Below are positions 33,544 to 42,629 of a stretch of 64,000 nt of DNA, piece after piece. The DNA is taken from NCBI GenBank assembly GCA_013003715.1, contig JABDIN010000036.1:85387-149386 (forward strand), read 5' to 3'. A program made the position numbers and the translations under genes. Source of the stretch: Desulfobacteraceae bacterium. Lineage in GTDB: Bacteria; Desulfobacterota; Desulfobacteria; Desulfobacterales; Desulfosarcinaceae. The stretch's first letter is position 1, and every line of letters begins with the position of its first letter. Below the pieces are notes generated by a model that had not been told where the DNA came from, did not search any database, and saw only the letters and a program-made list of their open reading frames with translations.

Positions 33544-36168
33544 ATGAACACCCCTAAAGCCACACCCATGATAAAGCAATACCTGGCTATCAAGGAAAAA
33601 TACCAGGATGCCATTTTGTTTTACCGGATGGGGGATTTTTACGAAATGTTTTTCGAGGACGCGGTCACCGCATCCCGCGCGCTCGACATCACACTGACAT
33701 CCCGTAATAAAAAAGACAACGACCCCGTTCCGATGTGCGGTGTTCCCTTTCGTGCCGCTCAGGCATATATCGCCAAACTGATCGGCAAAGGATTCAAGGT
33801 TGCCATCTGCGATCAAATTGAAGATCCTAAAGCGGCACAGGGACTGGTAAAACGTGAAGTTGTCCGGGTAATTACCCCCGGCATGGTCGTTGAAAATGAA
33901 TTGCTGGATGAAAAAACAAATAATTTCATCCTATCCATTTACCAGTCCGATCATGCCGTCGGGTTGTCCTATCTGGATCTTTCCACAAGCACATTCCGGA
34001 TTACGGAAACAAAATCCTTTAAAACCGTGTTGGACGAATTGCTGCGCGTGGCGCCCCGCGAGATGCTATTGCCTGAATCTCTCGATGATGACCGTCTGAA
34101 TGTTATCCTGAACAATGGTTTCAACGAATGGGTTGTCACCAGAATCACGGATGCTGAATTTTCGTTCCATACCGCTCGATCCCGTCTTCTCGAACAATTC
34201 AATACCTTGAATCTCGAAGGTTTTGGCTGTGAGCAATTTAAGGCGGGTGTCGGTGCCGCCGGTGCTTTGCTGCACTATGTGCGCGAAACACAGAAACAGG
34301 CGATACAACATCTCGAGAGCGTGGAAACCTATCATCTGGAGCATTTTCTGTGGGTGGATGACCAGAGTTGCCGCAATCTGGAATTGATCAGCAACATTCG
34401 AACCGGCAGCCGAAAAGGCACCCTCATCGATGTGATGGACAAAACTGCAACAGCGCTGGGGGCACGTTTGCTTACCCAGTGGCTGAGATACCCTTTGATT
34501 TCCCCCAAGGATATTGAAAGCCGGCTCGATGCCGTTCAGGATGCAACGGATCGGATACCGCTGACCCGTGAAATACGCCAATTGTTGAAATCCGTACATG
34601 ACCTGCAACGGCTGCGCAGTAAAGTGACCATGGGCCATGCAAATGCCCGGGATCTTACGGCTTTGAAAATATCCATCGGTGTCCTGCCGCAGATCAGGGA
34701 ATTGCTATCCGGATTCCGGGCGCCATTGTATCAATGTGAAGCGAATATTCCGGCCTTGATCGCACTATCCGGACTGATCGACGGCGCGATTCGGGAAGAT
34801 GCGCCACCGACCATCAATGAGGGCGGCATTATCAAGCCCGGCTACAATGCAGAACTCGACGAATTGATCCGGATCAGCAGGGATGGGAAGGGGTGGCTTG
34901 CAGAACTGGAAGCACGTGAGAAACAAAATACCGGGATCAATTCGTTAAAAGTTCGGTATAATAAAGTGTTCGGTTACTATATCGAAGTGTCAAAATTAAA
35001 TTCCGAACTGGTACCGGCACACTACGTGCGTAAGCAGACACTGGTGAATGCGGAGCGTTACATCACCGATGAATTGAAAGATTTCGAGTCCAAGGTGCTG
35101 AGCGCGGAAGATCAACGGGCAACAATGGAATACCGGATTTTCAATGAGGTCCGCGACGATGTTGTCAAAAACGGTAATCATATTCAGTCCGCCGCCGACT
35201 TTGTCGCCCGGGTGGACTGCCTGTTGAATCTCGGTGAAATAGCGGATGTGAATAATTATTCACGACCACGATTGAATGGTGAAGGGCGAATCAGTGTGAC
35301 GGAAGGTCGTCATCCGGTGATCGAAAAAATGATTTCCGGAGAACAATTCGTGCCAAATTCGATCCAAATAGACAATGATGAGCAACAGGTCATCATCATC
35401 ACCGGTCCCAACATGGCCGGAAAATCCACCATTTTACGTCAGGTCGCCCTGCTTTCCATCATGACGCAACTGGGCTCTTTCATACCGGTGCAACAGGCGG
35501 ACATGCCGGTTATCGACCGGATTTTTACCCGTGTGGGTGCATTGGACAACTTGTCCGCCGGGCAAAGTACATTTATGGTGGAGATGCAGGAAACGGCAAA
35601 TATTCTAAACAATGCCACGACCGACAGTCTGGTGATTATGGATGAGATCGGCAGGGGAACCAGTACTTACGATGGTATGAGCATTGCCTGGGCCGTGTCG
35701 GAATACCTGCACGACTTAAACGATACCGGGGTTAAAACCCTGTTTGCCACCCACTATCATGAATTAATGGATTTGGCCTTAACCAAAGAACGTGTTAAAA
35801 ACTACAATATTGCCGTGAAAGAGTGGAATGATGAGATTATCTTTCTACGAAAGCTTGTTGAGGGCGGAACCAATCGAAGCTACGGTATTCAGGTGGCCCG
35901 ATTAGCCGGTATACCGGAATCCGTTATTAAAAGATCCAAGAAGATCTTATCGAGAATCGAATCAGACAGCCGTGAATCTGCGGTTCCGGAGATGAATGCC
36001 ATCAATGCCGAAGGACATAAAGGACATCGACAACTTTCACTTTTCAAGTCACCGGAACAGGCACTGATAGAAAATCTGAAGTCCATCGACATTGCGCACA
36101 TGACACCCATGGACGCTATGAACCAACTCAACGAACTGATTCAACGATTAAATGAAATCACCAACTGA
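33544..36168 (+). CDS. mutS: DNA mismatch repair protein MutS
   Basis: About 874 residues, the normal MutS length. The N-terminal mismatch-reading domain contains the FYEMF motif in YRMGDFYEMFFEDA, whose Phe-x-Glu contacts the mispair. Connector, lever and clamp domains follow, and the C-terminal ATPase has Walker A GPNMAGKST, GRGTSTYDGMSIA and the ABC-like signature region, ending with the helix-turn-helix dimer region (VARLAGIPESVIKRSKKIL). The start codon ATG 33544 has no clear ribosome site. The next gene overlaps its end by 17 bases. Confidence 0.97.
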   Translation: MNTPKATPMIKQYLAIKEKYQDAILFYRMGDFYEMFFEDAVTASRALDITLTSRNKKDNDPVPMCGVPFRAAQAYIAKLIGKGFKVAICDQIEDPKAAQGLVKREVVRVITPGMVVENELLDEKTNNFILSIYQSDHAVGLSYLDLSTSTFRITETKSFKTVLDELLRVAPREMLLPESLDDDRLNVILNNGFNEWVVTRITDAEFSFHTARSRLLEQFNTLNLEGFGCEQFKAGVGAAGALLHYVRETQKQAIQHLESVETYHLEHFLWVDDQSCRNLELISNIRTGSRKGTLIDVMDKTATALGARLLTQWLRYPLISPKDIESRLDAVQDATDRIPLTREIRQLLKSVHDLQRLRSKVTMGHANARDLTALKISIGVLPQIRELLSGFRAPLYQCEANIPALIALSGLIDGAIREDAPPTINEGGIIKPGYNAELDELIRISRDGKGWLAELEAREKQNTGINSLKVRYNKVFGYYIEVSKLNSELVPAHYVRKQTLVNAERYITDELKDFESKVLSAEDQRATMEYRIFNEVRDDVVKNGNHIQSAADFVARVDCLLNLGEIADVNNYSRPRLNGEGRISVTEGRHPVIEKMISGEQFVPNSIQIDNDEQQVIIITGPNMAGKSTILRQVALLSIMTQLGSFIPVQQADMPVIDRIFTRVGALDNLSAGQSTFMVEMQETANILNNATTDSLVIMDEIGRGTSTYDGMSIAWAVSEYLHDLNDTGVKTLFATHYHELMDLALTKERVKNYNIAVKEWNDEIIFLRKLVEGGTNRSYGIQVARLAGIPESVIKRSKKILSRIESDSRESAVPEMNAINAEGHKGHRQLSLFKSPEQALIENLKSIDIAHMTPMDAMNQLNELIQRLNEITN

Positions 36169-38206
36169 GCCGTTACAGGTGTTTGTGAAACATACATCAC
36201 ATATAATTATATATTTGCTATTCACTGTGCTGTTGATCTCCTTGACCTCGGAGAGGGCATATGCCCTTTCGGCAAAGGATAAGTTTTTCAGCGCCGAACG
36301 GTGCGCGCAGACCCTGAAAAAAAGCACGACACGACAGAAATACCGGGAATACTGGTTGTCATGTATCGATAAATACATGGCGGTTTATCACCATGACACA
36401 AAGGGACCCTGGGCCGCTGCCGGATTGTACAACGCCGGAAAACTCTATCTCGAACTTTACAAAAAATCCTACCGGGGCTCCGACAAACAGGCCGGCATTC
36501 AAAAACTGCAGGACCTGATCCGAACTTTTTCCAGGAGCCGGTATAGGCCCCGCTCGGAGCAGCTTCTCAAGGCCAATGGCATAGCAGTGGCCAAAAAACC
36601 GGTGATTCGGGTGTCTCCGGCCGTTAAAAGAAAGTTCGATCAGGCTGAGGCCGCTTATGAAAAACTGCAGAAAAATCCAAGTCACCAGAAATATAGAGAT
36701 AAATGGCTGAATTGTATAGATATATATAATGATGCTTATGCGCAGGCACCCGAGGGGCCATTGGCTCCCAAAGCCCTTTTTATGGTCGGGAAACTATACG
36801 GCGAACTATACCAGCGAAGCCGACGCGGATCAGACAGGACCAAATCCCGGCTGAACCTGGAAAATATGATACGGAAATTTCCCGACGACCCTCTTCGCGC
36901 GCAAGCTGAATCCATACTGGGCATCACGTCCGGCGAGGAGTCGATGGCATCCGGAAAACCAACCGCCGAAGATGCCGTTTCCAGAATAATACAAAACGAG
37001 ACCAAAAAAAATCAGGAAACGAACCCGTTGATCAGGAAAAAAAATACCGGTGGTATATCCGTGGTCAATGGTCTCAGATTCTGGTCCAATCCTCAGTATA
37101 CACGTGTCGTCATTGATGCCGAACAGGAAACCACTTTTTCCTACCGGTTGTTGCGAAAGGACCCTGCGATTAAAAAGCCCCAGCGGCTGTATATCGATTT
37201 GGACAACACCCGGCTGTCCCAGGATATACAAAAGCTCATACCCATCAATGACAACCTGCTTCTGGATGCGCGAGCCGGACAATACCGGCATGACCAGGTC
37301 CGCGTGGTGGTCGATATCAAATCGTTCCAGTCCTACAAGATATTCCCGTTGAAGAATCCTTTTCGTATTGTCGTGGATGTCTGGGGAAAAGAAACGTCCA
37401 CGGCAGATAACACCATTCGGCCTTCGCCGCCGTCAAATACGAATACGAAAGCCGTTCCAGGGGATCTTGCCAAGCAGTTGGCCCTGGGGGTGCGTAAAAT
37501 TGTCATCGATCCGGGTCATGGGGGAAAGGATTACGGCGCACCCGGTTACTATAAAGGGACACATGAGAAGAATATCGTCCTTGCCATCGGCAAAAAATTG
37601 GCCGCTAAAATCCGTAAAACCCTTAATTGCGAAGTGGTGATGACACGGTCCACAGACAAGTATCTCTCACTGGAAGAACGTACCGCCATTGCCAACACCC
37701 AAAACGCGGATCTGTTCATTTCCATTCATACAAATGCCGCCAAGGATAAGCGGGCGTACGGCATTGAAACTTTTTTTCTGAACCTGGCCACAGACGAGGA
37801 CGCTATCCTGGTGGCAGCGCGGGAGAATGCAACATCGACAAAGAATATCAGTGACCTGGAGTCCATTCTCAACGATCTGATGCAGAATGCGAAAATAAAT
37901 GAATCCAGCCGTCTGGCGGGTCAGGTTCAACATTCGCTTTCGCGTCATTTGAATGGAAAATTCAGCAAGATTAAAAACAAAGGTGTCAAGCAGGCGCCGT
38001 TCTATGTGTTAATGGGTGCACAAATGCCCGCCATATTGATTGAGACCTCTTTTATCAGCAACCCGCGGGAATGTAAGCGTCTCACCTCCGCTTCTTATCA
38101 GGATCAGTTATGTGAGGGTATCATTCTCGGAATAAAAAAATATATTCAAGTGCTTAATCCAACCGCTCTATCGCCCGATTACACGCAGTCCCGCTCGGAA
38201 GGATGA
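36152..38206 (+). CDS. amiC: N-acetylmuramoyl-L-alanine amidase with AMIN domain
   Basis: About 684 residues with a long signal peptide (IIIYLLFTVLLISL, cleavage near ALS). Two N-terminal repeats of about 100 residues follow, each with a Cys in a similar place (YWLSCIDKY and KWLNCIDIY) and a helical-hairpin layout (AAGLYNAGKLYLELYKKSYRG; ALFMVGKLYGELYQRSRRG). An AMIN domain (about 300-395, LRFWSNPQYTRVVIDAEQ) targets septal wall. The Amidase_3 catalytic domain has zinc ligands His in DPGHGGKDYG, Glu in THEKNIVL and His in ISIHTNA, and catalytic Glu in ILIETSFISNP. It cleaves the peptide stem from glycan for daughter-cell separation. It overlaps mutS by 17 bases. Confidence 0.92.
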   Translation: MKSPTEPLQVFVKHTSHIIIYLLFTVLLISLTSERAYALSAKDKFFSAERCAQTLKKSTTRQKYREYWLSCIDKYMAVYHHDTKGPWAAAGLYNAGKLYLELYKKSYRGSDKQAGIQKLQDLIRTFSRSRYRPRSEQLLKANGIAVAKKPVIRVSPAVKRKFDQAEAAYEKLQKNPSHQKYRDKWLNCIDIYNDAYAQAPEGPLAPKALFMVGKLYGELYQRSRRGSDRTKSRLNLENMIRKFPDDPLRAQAESILGITSGEESMASGKPTAEDAVSRIIQNETKKNQETNPLIRKKNTGGISVVNGLRFWSNPQYTRVVIDAEQETTFSYRLLRKDPAIKKPQRLYIDLDNTRLSQDIQKLIPINDNLLLDARAGQYRHDQVRVVVDIKSFQSYKIFPLKNPFRIVVDVWGKETSTADNTIRPSPPSNTNTKAVPGDLAKQLALGVRKIVIDPGHGGKDYGAPGYYKGTHEKNIVLAIGKKLAAKIRKTLNCEVVMTRSTDKYLSLEERTAIANTQNADLFISIHTNAAKDKRAYGIETFFLNLATDEDAILVAARENATSTKNISDLESILNDLMQNAKINESSRLAGQVQHSLSRHLNGKFSKIKNKGVKQAPFYVLMGAQMPAILIETSFISNPRECKRLTSASYQDQLCEGIILGIKKYIQVLNPTALSPDYTQSRSEG

Positions 38207-38261
38207 CGACGAGTATACTCATAGCTCAGCACAAAAAAATCTACCCTAAAGGAGGTATTGG

Positions 38262-39053
38262 ATGGTGTACGAGAATCTTATTTTCAAGATTGAAGGCAAT
38301 GTGGCGACCATCGTTTTTGATCGCCCTAAAGCACTGAATGCCTTGAATTCAAACCTGCTAGATGAATTTTTACAAACGATGGATGAAATCGAAGCCAACG
38401 AAAAGATCCATGTACTGCTGTTAACCGGCAGCGGCGAAAAATCTTTTATCGCCGGTGCCGATATCACGGAACTGGCGACATTCAATCCTTTACAGGCTAA
38501 AAAATTTTCTAAAAAAGGGCAATTGATCATTCAGCGGTTGCAGGAATTACCCATACCCGTCATCGCGGCGGTGAACGGCTTCGCCCTTGGCGGCGGCAGT
38601 GAAATGGCGCTAGCCTGCGACTTTATATACGCTTCGGATTCGGCCACCTTTGGATTGCCTGAAATTACGCTCGGCATAATTCCCGGTTTTGGCGGCACCC
38701 AGCGATTGAGCCGCCTGATCGGTATCAACAAGGCCAAAGAACTTATCTTTACCGGAAAAATGATACCGGCTTCCGAAGCGGAAAAGCTGGGTATCGTGAA
38801 CAAGGTATTTCCAGCGGCGGAATTGATGGGTGAAGCGGAGAAAACAGCCCGGTTGATTGCATCCAAGGGCCGGGTATCGCTCAGAGCGGCCAAGGAGGCC
38901 GTCAATAATGGCATAAATACGGATCTTGCCACCGGCCTGAATATCGAGGTCGATGCATTTGCCATTTGCGTGACCAGTGGCGATGCAAAGGAAGGTATGA
39001 ATGCCTTTATCGAAAAAAGAAAAGCGGAATTCGCTGGTGACCTCGACCGGTAA
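38262..39053 (+). CDS. Enoyl-CoA hydratase (crotonase family)
   Basis: About 263 residues. The oxyanion-hole segment SFIAGADITEL, ALGGGSEMALACDF with its conserved Gly, and the catalytic Glu residues in FGLPEITLGIIPGFGGTQRL (both present) mark a classic crotonase. Substrate is a medium or short enoyl-CoA; beta-oxidation or aromatic/butanoyl pathways are possible. GGAGG is 6 bases before the ATG. It ends in a strong intrinsic terminator and has no co-directional partner in an operon. A crotonase of this size without partners does not identify a pathway. Confidence 0.92.
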   Translation: MVYENLIFKIEGNVATIVFDRPKALNALNSNLLDEFLQTMDEIEANEKIHVLLLTGSGEKSFIAGADITELATFNPLQAKKFSKKGQLIIQRLQELPIPVIAAVNGFALGGGSEMALACDFIYASDSATFGLPEITLGIIPGFGGTQRLSRLIGINKAKELIFTGKMIPASEAEKLGIVNKVFPAAELMGEAEKTARLIASKGRVSLRAAKEAVNNGINTDLATGLNIEVDAFAICVTSGDAKEGMNAFIEKRKAEFAGDLDR

Positions 39054-39095
39054 ATGCCGTTTCGACGGACGAGTATCCTCAAACCGACTATAGTG

Positions 39096-39128
39096 AAAAA
39101 TGACTGCCCAACCCCGGCAGTCATTTTT
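39096..39128 (+). terminator. Intrinsic terminator after the crotonase gene
   Basis: AAAAATGACTGCC and GGCAGTCATTTTT form a perfect 13-base stem with a 7-base loop, with T at the 3' end and A at the 5' end so it works in both directions. It lies 43 bases past the crotonase stop. Confidence 0.88.
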
Positions 39129-39151
39129 CGAACCAGAGAAACGGCATTTCT

Positions 39152-39583
39152 ATGGCTGTAAAACAAATCTCGGTGTTTCTGGAAAATAAAACCGGTACGC
39201 TCGCAGAAGTCACGGGTATCTTGTCAGCGGTCAAAGTGAATATCAGAACCCTGGTCATTGCGGATACGGCTGAATTCGGTGTTCTTAGATTGGTTGTCGA
39301 TGATTATGAGACCGCTTGCCGAATATTGAAAACCCACGGCTTTGCCGTAAAGATACATGACATGGTGGCCGTGGAAGTGGCGGATACCCCCGGCGCCATC
39401 CATGAAGTGCTGACATTTCTGAATTCATCGGCGATCAATGTGGAATACGCCTATGCTTTCACACGCTTTTCCGGAAAAGGGGGAATCGTCTTTTTTAAGA
39501 CGGAAAATATCCCGGATACCATTTCAGAACTCCGGAAACATAACCTGCCGGTTATCGGGGGCGATGAAATTTATGGGGTGTAA
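39152..39583 (+). CDS. Protein with two ACT domains
   Basis: About 143 residues consisting of two ACT modules: VFLENKTGTLAEVTGILS at the start of the first, and VEVADTPGAIHEVLTFLNSSAINVEY of the second. This size and sequence pattern is common in sulfate reducers and methanogens, where the protein usually follows a phenylacetate-CoA ligase-like gene; here no ligase is adjacent. ACT domains bind amino acids and regulate enzymes. The role is regulatory or unknown. Confidence 0.85.
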   Translation: MAVKQISVFLENKTGTLAEVTGILSAVKVNIRTLVIADTAEFGVLRLVVDDYETACRILKTHGFAVKIHDMVAVEVADTPGAIHEVLTFLNSSAINVEYAYAFTRFSGKGGIVFFKTENIPDTISELRKHNLPVIGGDEIYGV

Positions 39584-39694
39584 CCGATACCGGTCTCCCC
39601 CACACCGTCACCAAAACGGCTATAGCAAAAGATCTGACGTTGAGTCCGTCAATGTCGACGACACGGAATGAATTAAAGCACTCCTGCCGGAATA

Positions 39695-39946
39695 ATGGGA
39701 AAAAGTATTATGGAAAAAAAACAGGACAATAAAAACATTCAACTTGTATGGGGAATTGCATTGGTGGCCATGGGGCTGGGTGTTTTTTTCAGGATTCCCC
39801 AGGTTATGCCGAAAATCGAGGCGGTGGAGCAGTTTTCATCCGCTGCCGGATATATCCGTTTTTGCTTCTATTTCATGGGTGTTTTCCTGGTCGGGGGTGG
39901 TGTGCGTAAAATTATCCACCTCTATCAACAACGACATCCGGAATAA
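39695..39946 (+). CDS. Small hypothetical membrane protein with two TM helices
   Basis: 83 residues with two hydrophobic helices (VWGIALVAMGLGVFFRIP and FCFYFMGVFLVGGGVR) and a Lys-rich N-terminus and basic C-terminus. ATG 39710 is an alternative start. No family is recognised. It lies between the ACT protein gene and the GAF-ATPase gene on the same strand. Confidence 0.6.
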   Translation: MGKSIMEKKQDNKNIQLVWGIALVAMGLGVFFRIPQVMPKIEAVEQFSSAAGYIRFCFYFMGVFLVGGGVRKIIHLYQQRHPE

Positions 39947-40308
39947 CCGGCAGGCGGATTACCCACCCCCCAGATCCCACGAACCGGTATTGTAGTGCAT
40001 TGAATTAACAAGTTTAGTCTGATCCGCAAACCGATCATTTGACCAATGTACCCTGTCTCTTTTTAAAGACCTCTGAATACTAGAATATACGTGTGAATCG
40101 GAAATAAAAATTTTTACACCATCATTCGTCTATCCCCCCAATGGATAGATAGTTCCGAAAAAACAGTATTGTCATTAATTGCAAATAGTTGGAGTCGGTC
40201 AAACCCGCGCCAACCCGATGCATCCATAATCACACCGGATAGGCACTCTTGGGCCCGGTCCTTGCATATAAATATCTAATTTTAACGCTTAAACATCCGC
40301 AGGTGAGC
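39947..40308. other. Gene-free stretch before the GspE-type ATPase gene
   Basis: About 360 bases with no credible ORF, RNA motif or strong promoter box; mildly AT-rich in the middle. It presumably carries the promoter of the ATPase gene. Confidence 0.5.
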
Positions 40309-42618
40309 ATGCTAAAAAAATTACAGCCAATCAATAAGTTGGAGAGCCATTTCAATGAATTGAAATCCGAAGTTGAATACCATACGCGTTTGCAGAATAT
40401 CACGAACAAGATTCATGCGGCGAATAATCTTGACGAGATACTGATTGATTTGAAGAACGATATCACAACCCTGTTCGAGACGGAGCGGATCACCGTGTAC
40501 GTCGTTGACGGGGTAAAGCGGGAATTGATATCGAGATTCAAATCCGGTATCGAGATCACGGAAATTCGTATTCCGATTTCCAAAAGCAGTATAGCCGGAT
40601 ATTCCTGTTACTTTCAGAAGGTTGTCAATATCTCGGATGTGTATAACGAAAAAGAGCTCTTTGCCATCGATAAAGAATTGACCTTTGATGTCAGCTGGGA
40701 CGAAAAGACCGGGTATAAGACCCGGCAAATGCTGGTTTGTCCGATTGTTTTCAAAAAATATCTGTTGGGAGCGATCCAGCTCATAAACCGGACGGACAAC
40801 AACCAGTTTACCACGGAGGATGAAAAATCAGTAAGGAATCTGGCAAAGACCATCGGTATCGCGCTTTACAACCAAAAGCGTATGGCCAAAGGCAGCCGAA
40901 ACAATAAATTTGACTACTTGCTTGAAAACAACCTGTTGACGCAAAAGGAACTGAACCGCGCCATAACGGAATCACGCAAGCATAAAGAGCCCATCGAAGC
41001 CATGTTGATGCGGGAATACAATATTCCGAAAATAGAAATCGGCAGAGCGCTTTCAAAATACTACAAAGTGCCGTTCGTTCAGTTTTCCCATAATCATCCC
41101 ATTCCCGGTGAGCTTTTAAAAGGACTTAAGGTGCCCTTCATGAGGAGCAACGACTGGGTGCCGTTACGGCAGGAAGACGGCATGCCGATTATCGCCGTCG
41201 ATGATCCCAACGGGATAAAAAAAATCGACGACATCAATGCGCTGTTTCCAGGCAAAACACTGAGAATATGCGTGGCGCTTAAAGAAGATATCCAAAAATT
41301 CATCAGTTTATTTGTCCAGGATGAAAAGGAGCTTTCGGCAATCAATCAGATGGTTTCCAAACTGAACGAGGAAAAGATCCAGCTGGATGAAATCGAATCC
41401 TCGGTGGATGAGGAGGATAGAACCATCGTGCAACTGGTGAACAAGATCATCACCGATGCATACACACGTGGCGCTTCCGATATCCATATCGAACCGAATC
41501 CCGGCCGGCAGAACACCCAGGTGCGTATCCGTGTGGACGGTTCGTGCAACCTGCATCAAACCATCCCGTTTGATTATAAGAAAGCTGTCGTGTCGAGGAT
41601 CAAAATCATGGCGGATCTGGATATCGCCGAAAAACGCACTCCCCAGGACGGTAAAATTAAATTCAATAAATTCGGTGGTAAAGACATCGAGCTTCGGGTG
41701 GCCACAATTCCCACCCAGGGAGATCTCGAAGACGTGGTGCTTCGGCTTTTACCGGCAGGGGACCCGGTTTCCCTGGAAGACATCGGTTTTACCGACAAAA
41801 ATCTGACCCGATTTTTATCGGTGATAACCCAACCCTATGGAATTATATTCGTCTGCGGTCCAACCGGTTCCGGAAAGACCACGACCCTGCATTCGGCCCT
41901 CCGCCACATCAACAAGACGGAAACCAAAATCTGGACCGCGGAAGATCCGGTGGAGATCACCCAGAAAGGGTTGCGGCAGGTGCAGGTGAAACCGAAAATC
42001 GGGTTTGATTTTGCCGCGGCCATGCGCGCCTTCCTCCGTGCCGACCCGGACGTCATCATGGTGGGTGAAATGAGAGACAAGGAGACCACTTCCATCGGCA
42101 TAGAGGCTTCGCTTACCGGGCACCTCGTTTTTTCGACACTTCACACCAATAGTGCCCCGGAAAGTATCACCCGCTTACTGGATATGGGCATGGATCCGTT
42201 TAATTTCGCGGATGCGGTGTTGTGCATCCTTGCCCAACGGCTTGTCAAAACACTTTGCCCGGATTGTAAACAAGGGGCTTCCGTTACAAAGTCCGACTAC
42301 ATCGAACTGGTAAGGGAGTACGGCCCGGCGGAATTCGAGAAAACAGTGAATCTCCCTTACAGCAAGAATATCAAACTCTACAGGGCCAAAGGTTGCGCCA
42401 AGTGCGGGGGTACGGGATACCGGGGGCGGATGGGTATCCATGAATTACTCATGGGTACGGATAACATGAAGAAACTGATCCAAAGCAAAGCCGAAATGGA
42501 AAAAATCCGTGCCCTTTCCATTGCAGAGGGCATGACAACCCTGAAGCAGGACGGCATCGTCAAGGTTTTCAAAGGTCATACCGATCTGTTGCAGGTGCGC
42601 AAGGTGTGTATCAAATGA
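40309..42618 (+). CDS. GspE/PilB-type secretion ATPase with N-terminal GAF domain
   Basis: About 769 residues from ATG 40309, which has AGGTGA in front; a longer frame starting 60 bases earlier adds unconvincing sequence. Domains: helical start, GAF domain about 25-205 (TTLFETERITVYVVDG, MLVCPIVFKKYLLGAIQLINRTD), T2SSE N-terminal domain about 215-340 (LLTQKELNRAITESRKHKE), then the ATPase with Walker A GPTGSGKTTT, AEDPVEITQKGLRQ, the Asp and His boxes and a Cys4 zinc site (CPDC, CAKCGGTG). It should power type II secretion or type IV pilus assembly. The GAF domain suggests small-molecule or second-messenger control. No other secretion or pilus gene is adjacent. Confidence 0.9.
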   Translation: MLKKLQPINKLESHFNELKSEVEYHTRLQNITNKIHAANNLDEILIDLKNDITTLFETERITVYVVDGVKRELISRFKSGIEITEIRIPISKSSIAGYSCYFQKVVNISDVYNEKELFAIDKELTFDVSWDEKTGYKTRQMLVCPIVFKKYLLGAIQLINRTDNNQFTTEDEKSVRNLAKTIGIALYNQKRMAKGSRNNKFDYLLENNLLTQKELNRAITESRKHKEPIEAMLMREYNIPKIEIGRALSKYYKVPFVQFSHNHPIPGELLKGLKVPFMRSNDWVPLRQEDGMPIIAVDDPNGIKKIDDINALFPGKTLRICVALKEDIQKFISLFVQDEKELSAINQMVSKLNEEKIQLDEIESSVDEEDRTIVQLVNKIITDAYTRGASDIHIEPNPGRQNTQVRIRVDGSCNLHQTIPFDYKKAVVSRIKIMADLDIAEKRTPQDGKIKFNKFGGKDIELRVATIPTQGDLEDVVLRLLPAGDPVSLEDIGFTDKNLTRFLSVITQPYGIIFVCGPTGSGKTTTLHSALRHINKTETKIWTAEDPVEITQKGLRQVQVKPKIGFDFAAAMRAFLRADPDVIMVGEMRDKETTSIGIEASLTGHLVFSTLHTNSAPESITRLLDMGMDPFNFADAVLCILAQRLVKTLCPDCKQGASVTKSDYIELVREYGPAEFEKTVNLPYSKNIKLYRAKGCAKCGGTGYRGRMGIHELLMGTDNMKKLIQSKAEMEKIRALSIAEGMTTLKQDGIVKVFKGHTDLLQVRKVCIK

Positions 42619-42629
42619 TAGTGGATGTT

